Source of the DNA: Candidatus Aenigmatarchaeota archaeon
GTDB taxonomy: Archaea; Aenigmatarchaeota; Aenigmatarchaeia; JACPZZ01
Length of the DNA: 38,116 nt
Assembly (NCBI GenBank): GCA_016195275.1
Contig: JACPZZ010000002.1
Span: forward strand, 1-38,116
Direction of reading: 5' to 3'
A program made the translations under genes and the position numbers. The notes under the pieces are model-generated. The model had not been told where the DNA came from, made no database searches, and worked only from the letters and a program-made list of their open reading frames with translations. Below, one piece after another: positions 38,081 through 38,116 of the stretch. Each line of letters starts with the position of its first letter. Position 1 is the stretch's first letter.

Positions 38081-38116
38081 AAAAGGTGGTTAATGGAACT
38101 ACAAGCTATAATGAAT

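Noticed and set aside
37098-38093. 331-codon plus-strand open frame
   Set aside because: It is antisense to the TnpB RuvC gene, whose motifs and zinc ribbon are clear on the minus strand; the plus frame shows no domain.

Overview
The window is archaeal. Evidence: TATA-like boxes followed by short leaders or leaderless starts; GGTGA/GGAGG ribosome-binding sites mixed with GTG and TTG starts; an ether-lipid isoprenoid block (GGPP synthase, type 2 IPP isomerase, squalene/phytoene synthase-like enzyme, PAP2 phosphatase); archease, RtcB, AlaX, ribosomal protein S26e, KaiC-like ATPases and an archaeal type IV pilus/archaellum-type ATPase. The many small toxin-antitoxin (TA) modules, inteins and broken genes fit an uncultivated, possibly DPANN-like lineage, but the sequence alone cannot name the phylum. 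I saw no tRNA, rRNA or CRISPR array, and no gene-free stretch longer than about 300 bases.

Layout. 1-2804 (minus): a tight set of an RHH-fused sugar-nucleotidyltransferase, an NAD-dependent epimerase, an HD hydrolase and an unknown small protein. 2947-10560 (plus): superoxide dismutase, the regulator NrdR, and a class II ribonucleotide reductase of 2030 codons carrying three LAGLIDADG inteins, followed by a 40-residue Cys-rich protein missed by length cutoffs. NrdR-box-like palindromes precede nrdR, and another palindrome precedes nrdJ. 10561-13130: an AT-rich accessory patch with an orphan membrane protein, a wHTH pseudogene, a DUF4258/DUF2283 pair and a PadR regulator divergent from a small Cys/coiled-coil peptide. 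13428-16981: the lipid block. 17067-19291: KaiC-like ATPase, V4R sensor and a putative terpenoid-synthase-fold protein. 19495-20882: HAD phosphatase and TIM-barrel isomerase. 20928-23046: several TA-like modules and an AbrB gene. 23043-26109: a probably frameshifted unknown gene, a DUF6282-like protein and HisRS. 26128-27560: a PIN/HTH/RHH island flanked by a duplicated HisRS tail. 27567-29635: archease, AlaX and a CobW-type GTPase. 29689-31695: a duplicated HicBA module with VapBC between the copies. 31750-34379: small membrane protein, pterin dehydratase, an rtcB gene with a strikingly damaged 5' end, and S26e. 34440-38116: a pilus-type ATPase followed by a KaiC-like gene whose Walker A half has been replaced in frame by the N-terminus of a TnpB, with the TnpB nuclease half and a reRNA-like folded right end in the opposite orientation.

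The genes form four functional themes: deoxynucleotide supply under NrdR control; archaeal membrane lipid synthesis; RNA repair/splicing (RtcB plus archease) and translation quality control (AlaX, HisRS); and a dense population of selfish or TA elements (inteins, TnpB, HicBA, VapBC, DUF4258 modules) that has repeatedly broken, duplicated or fused host genes.
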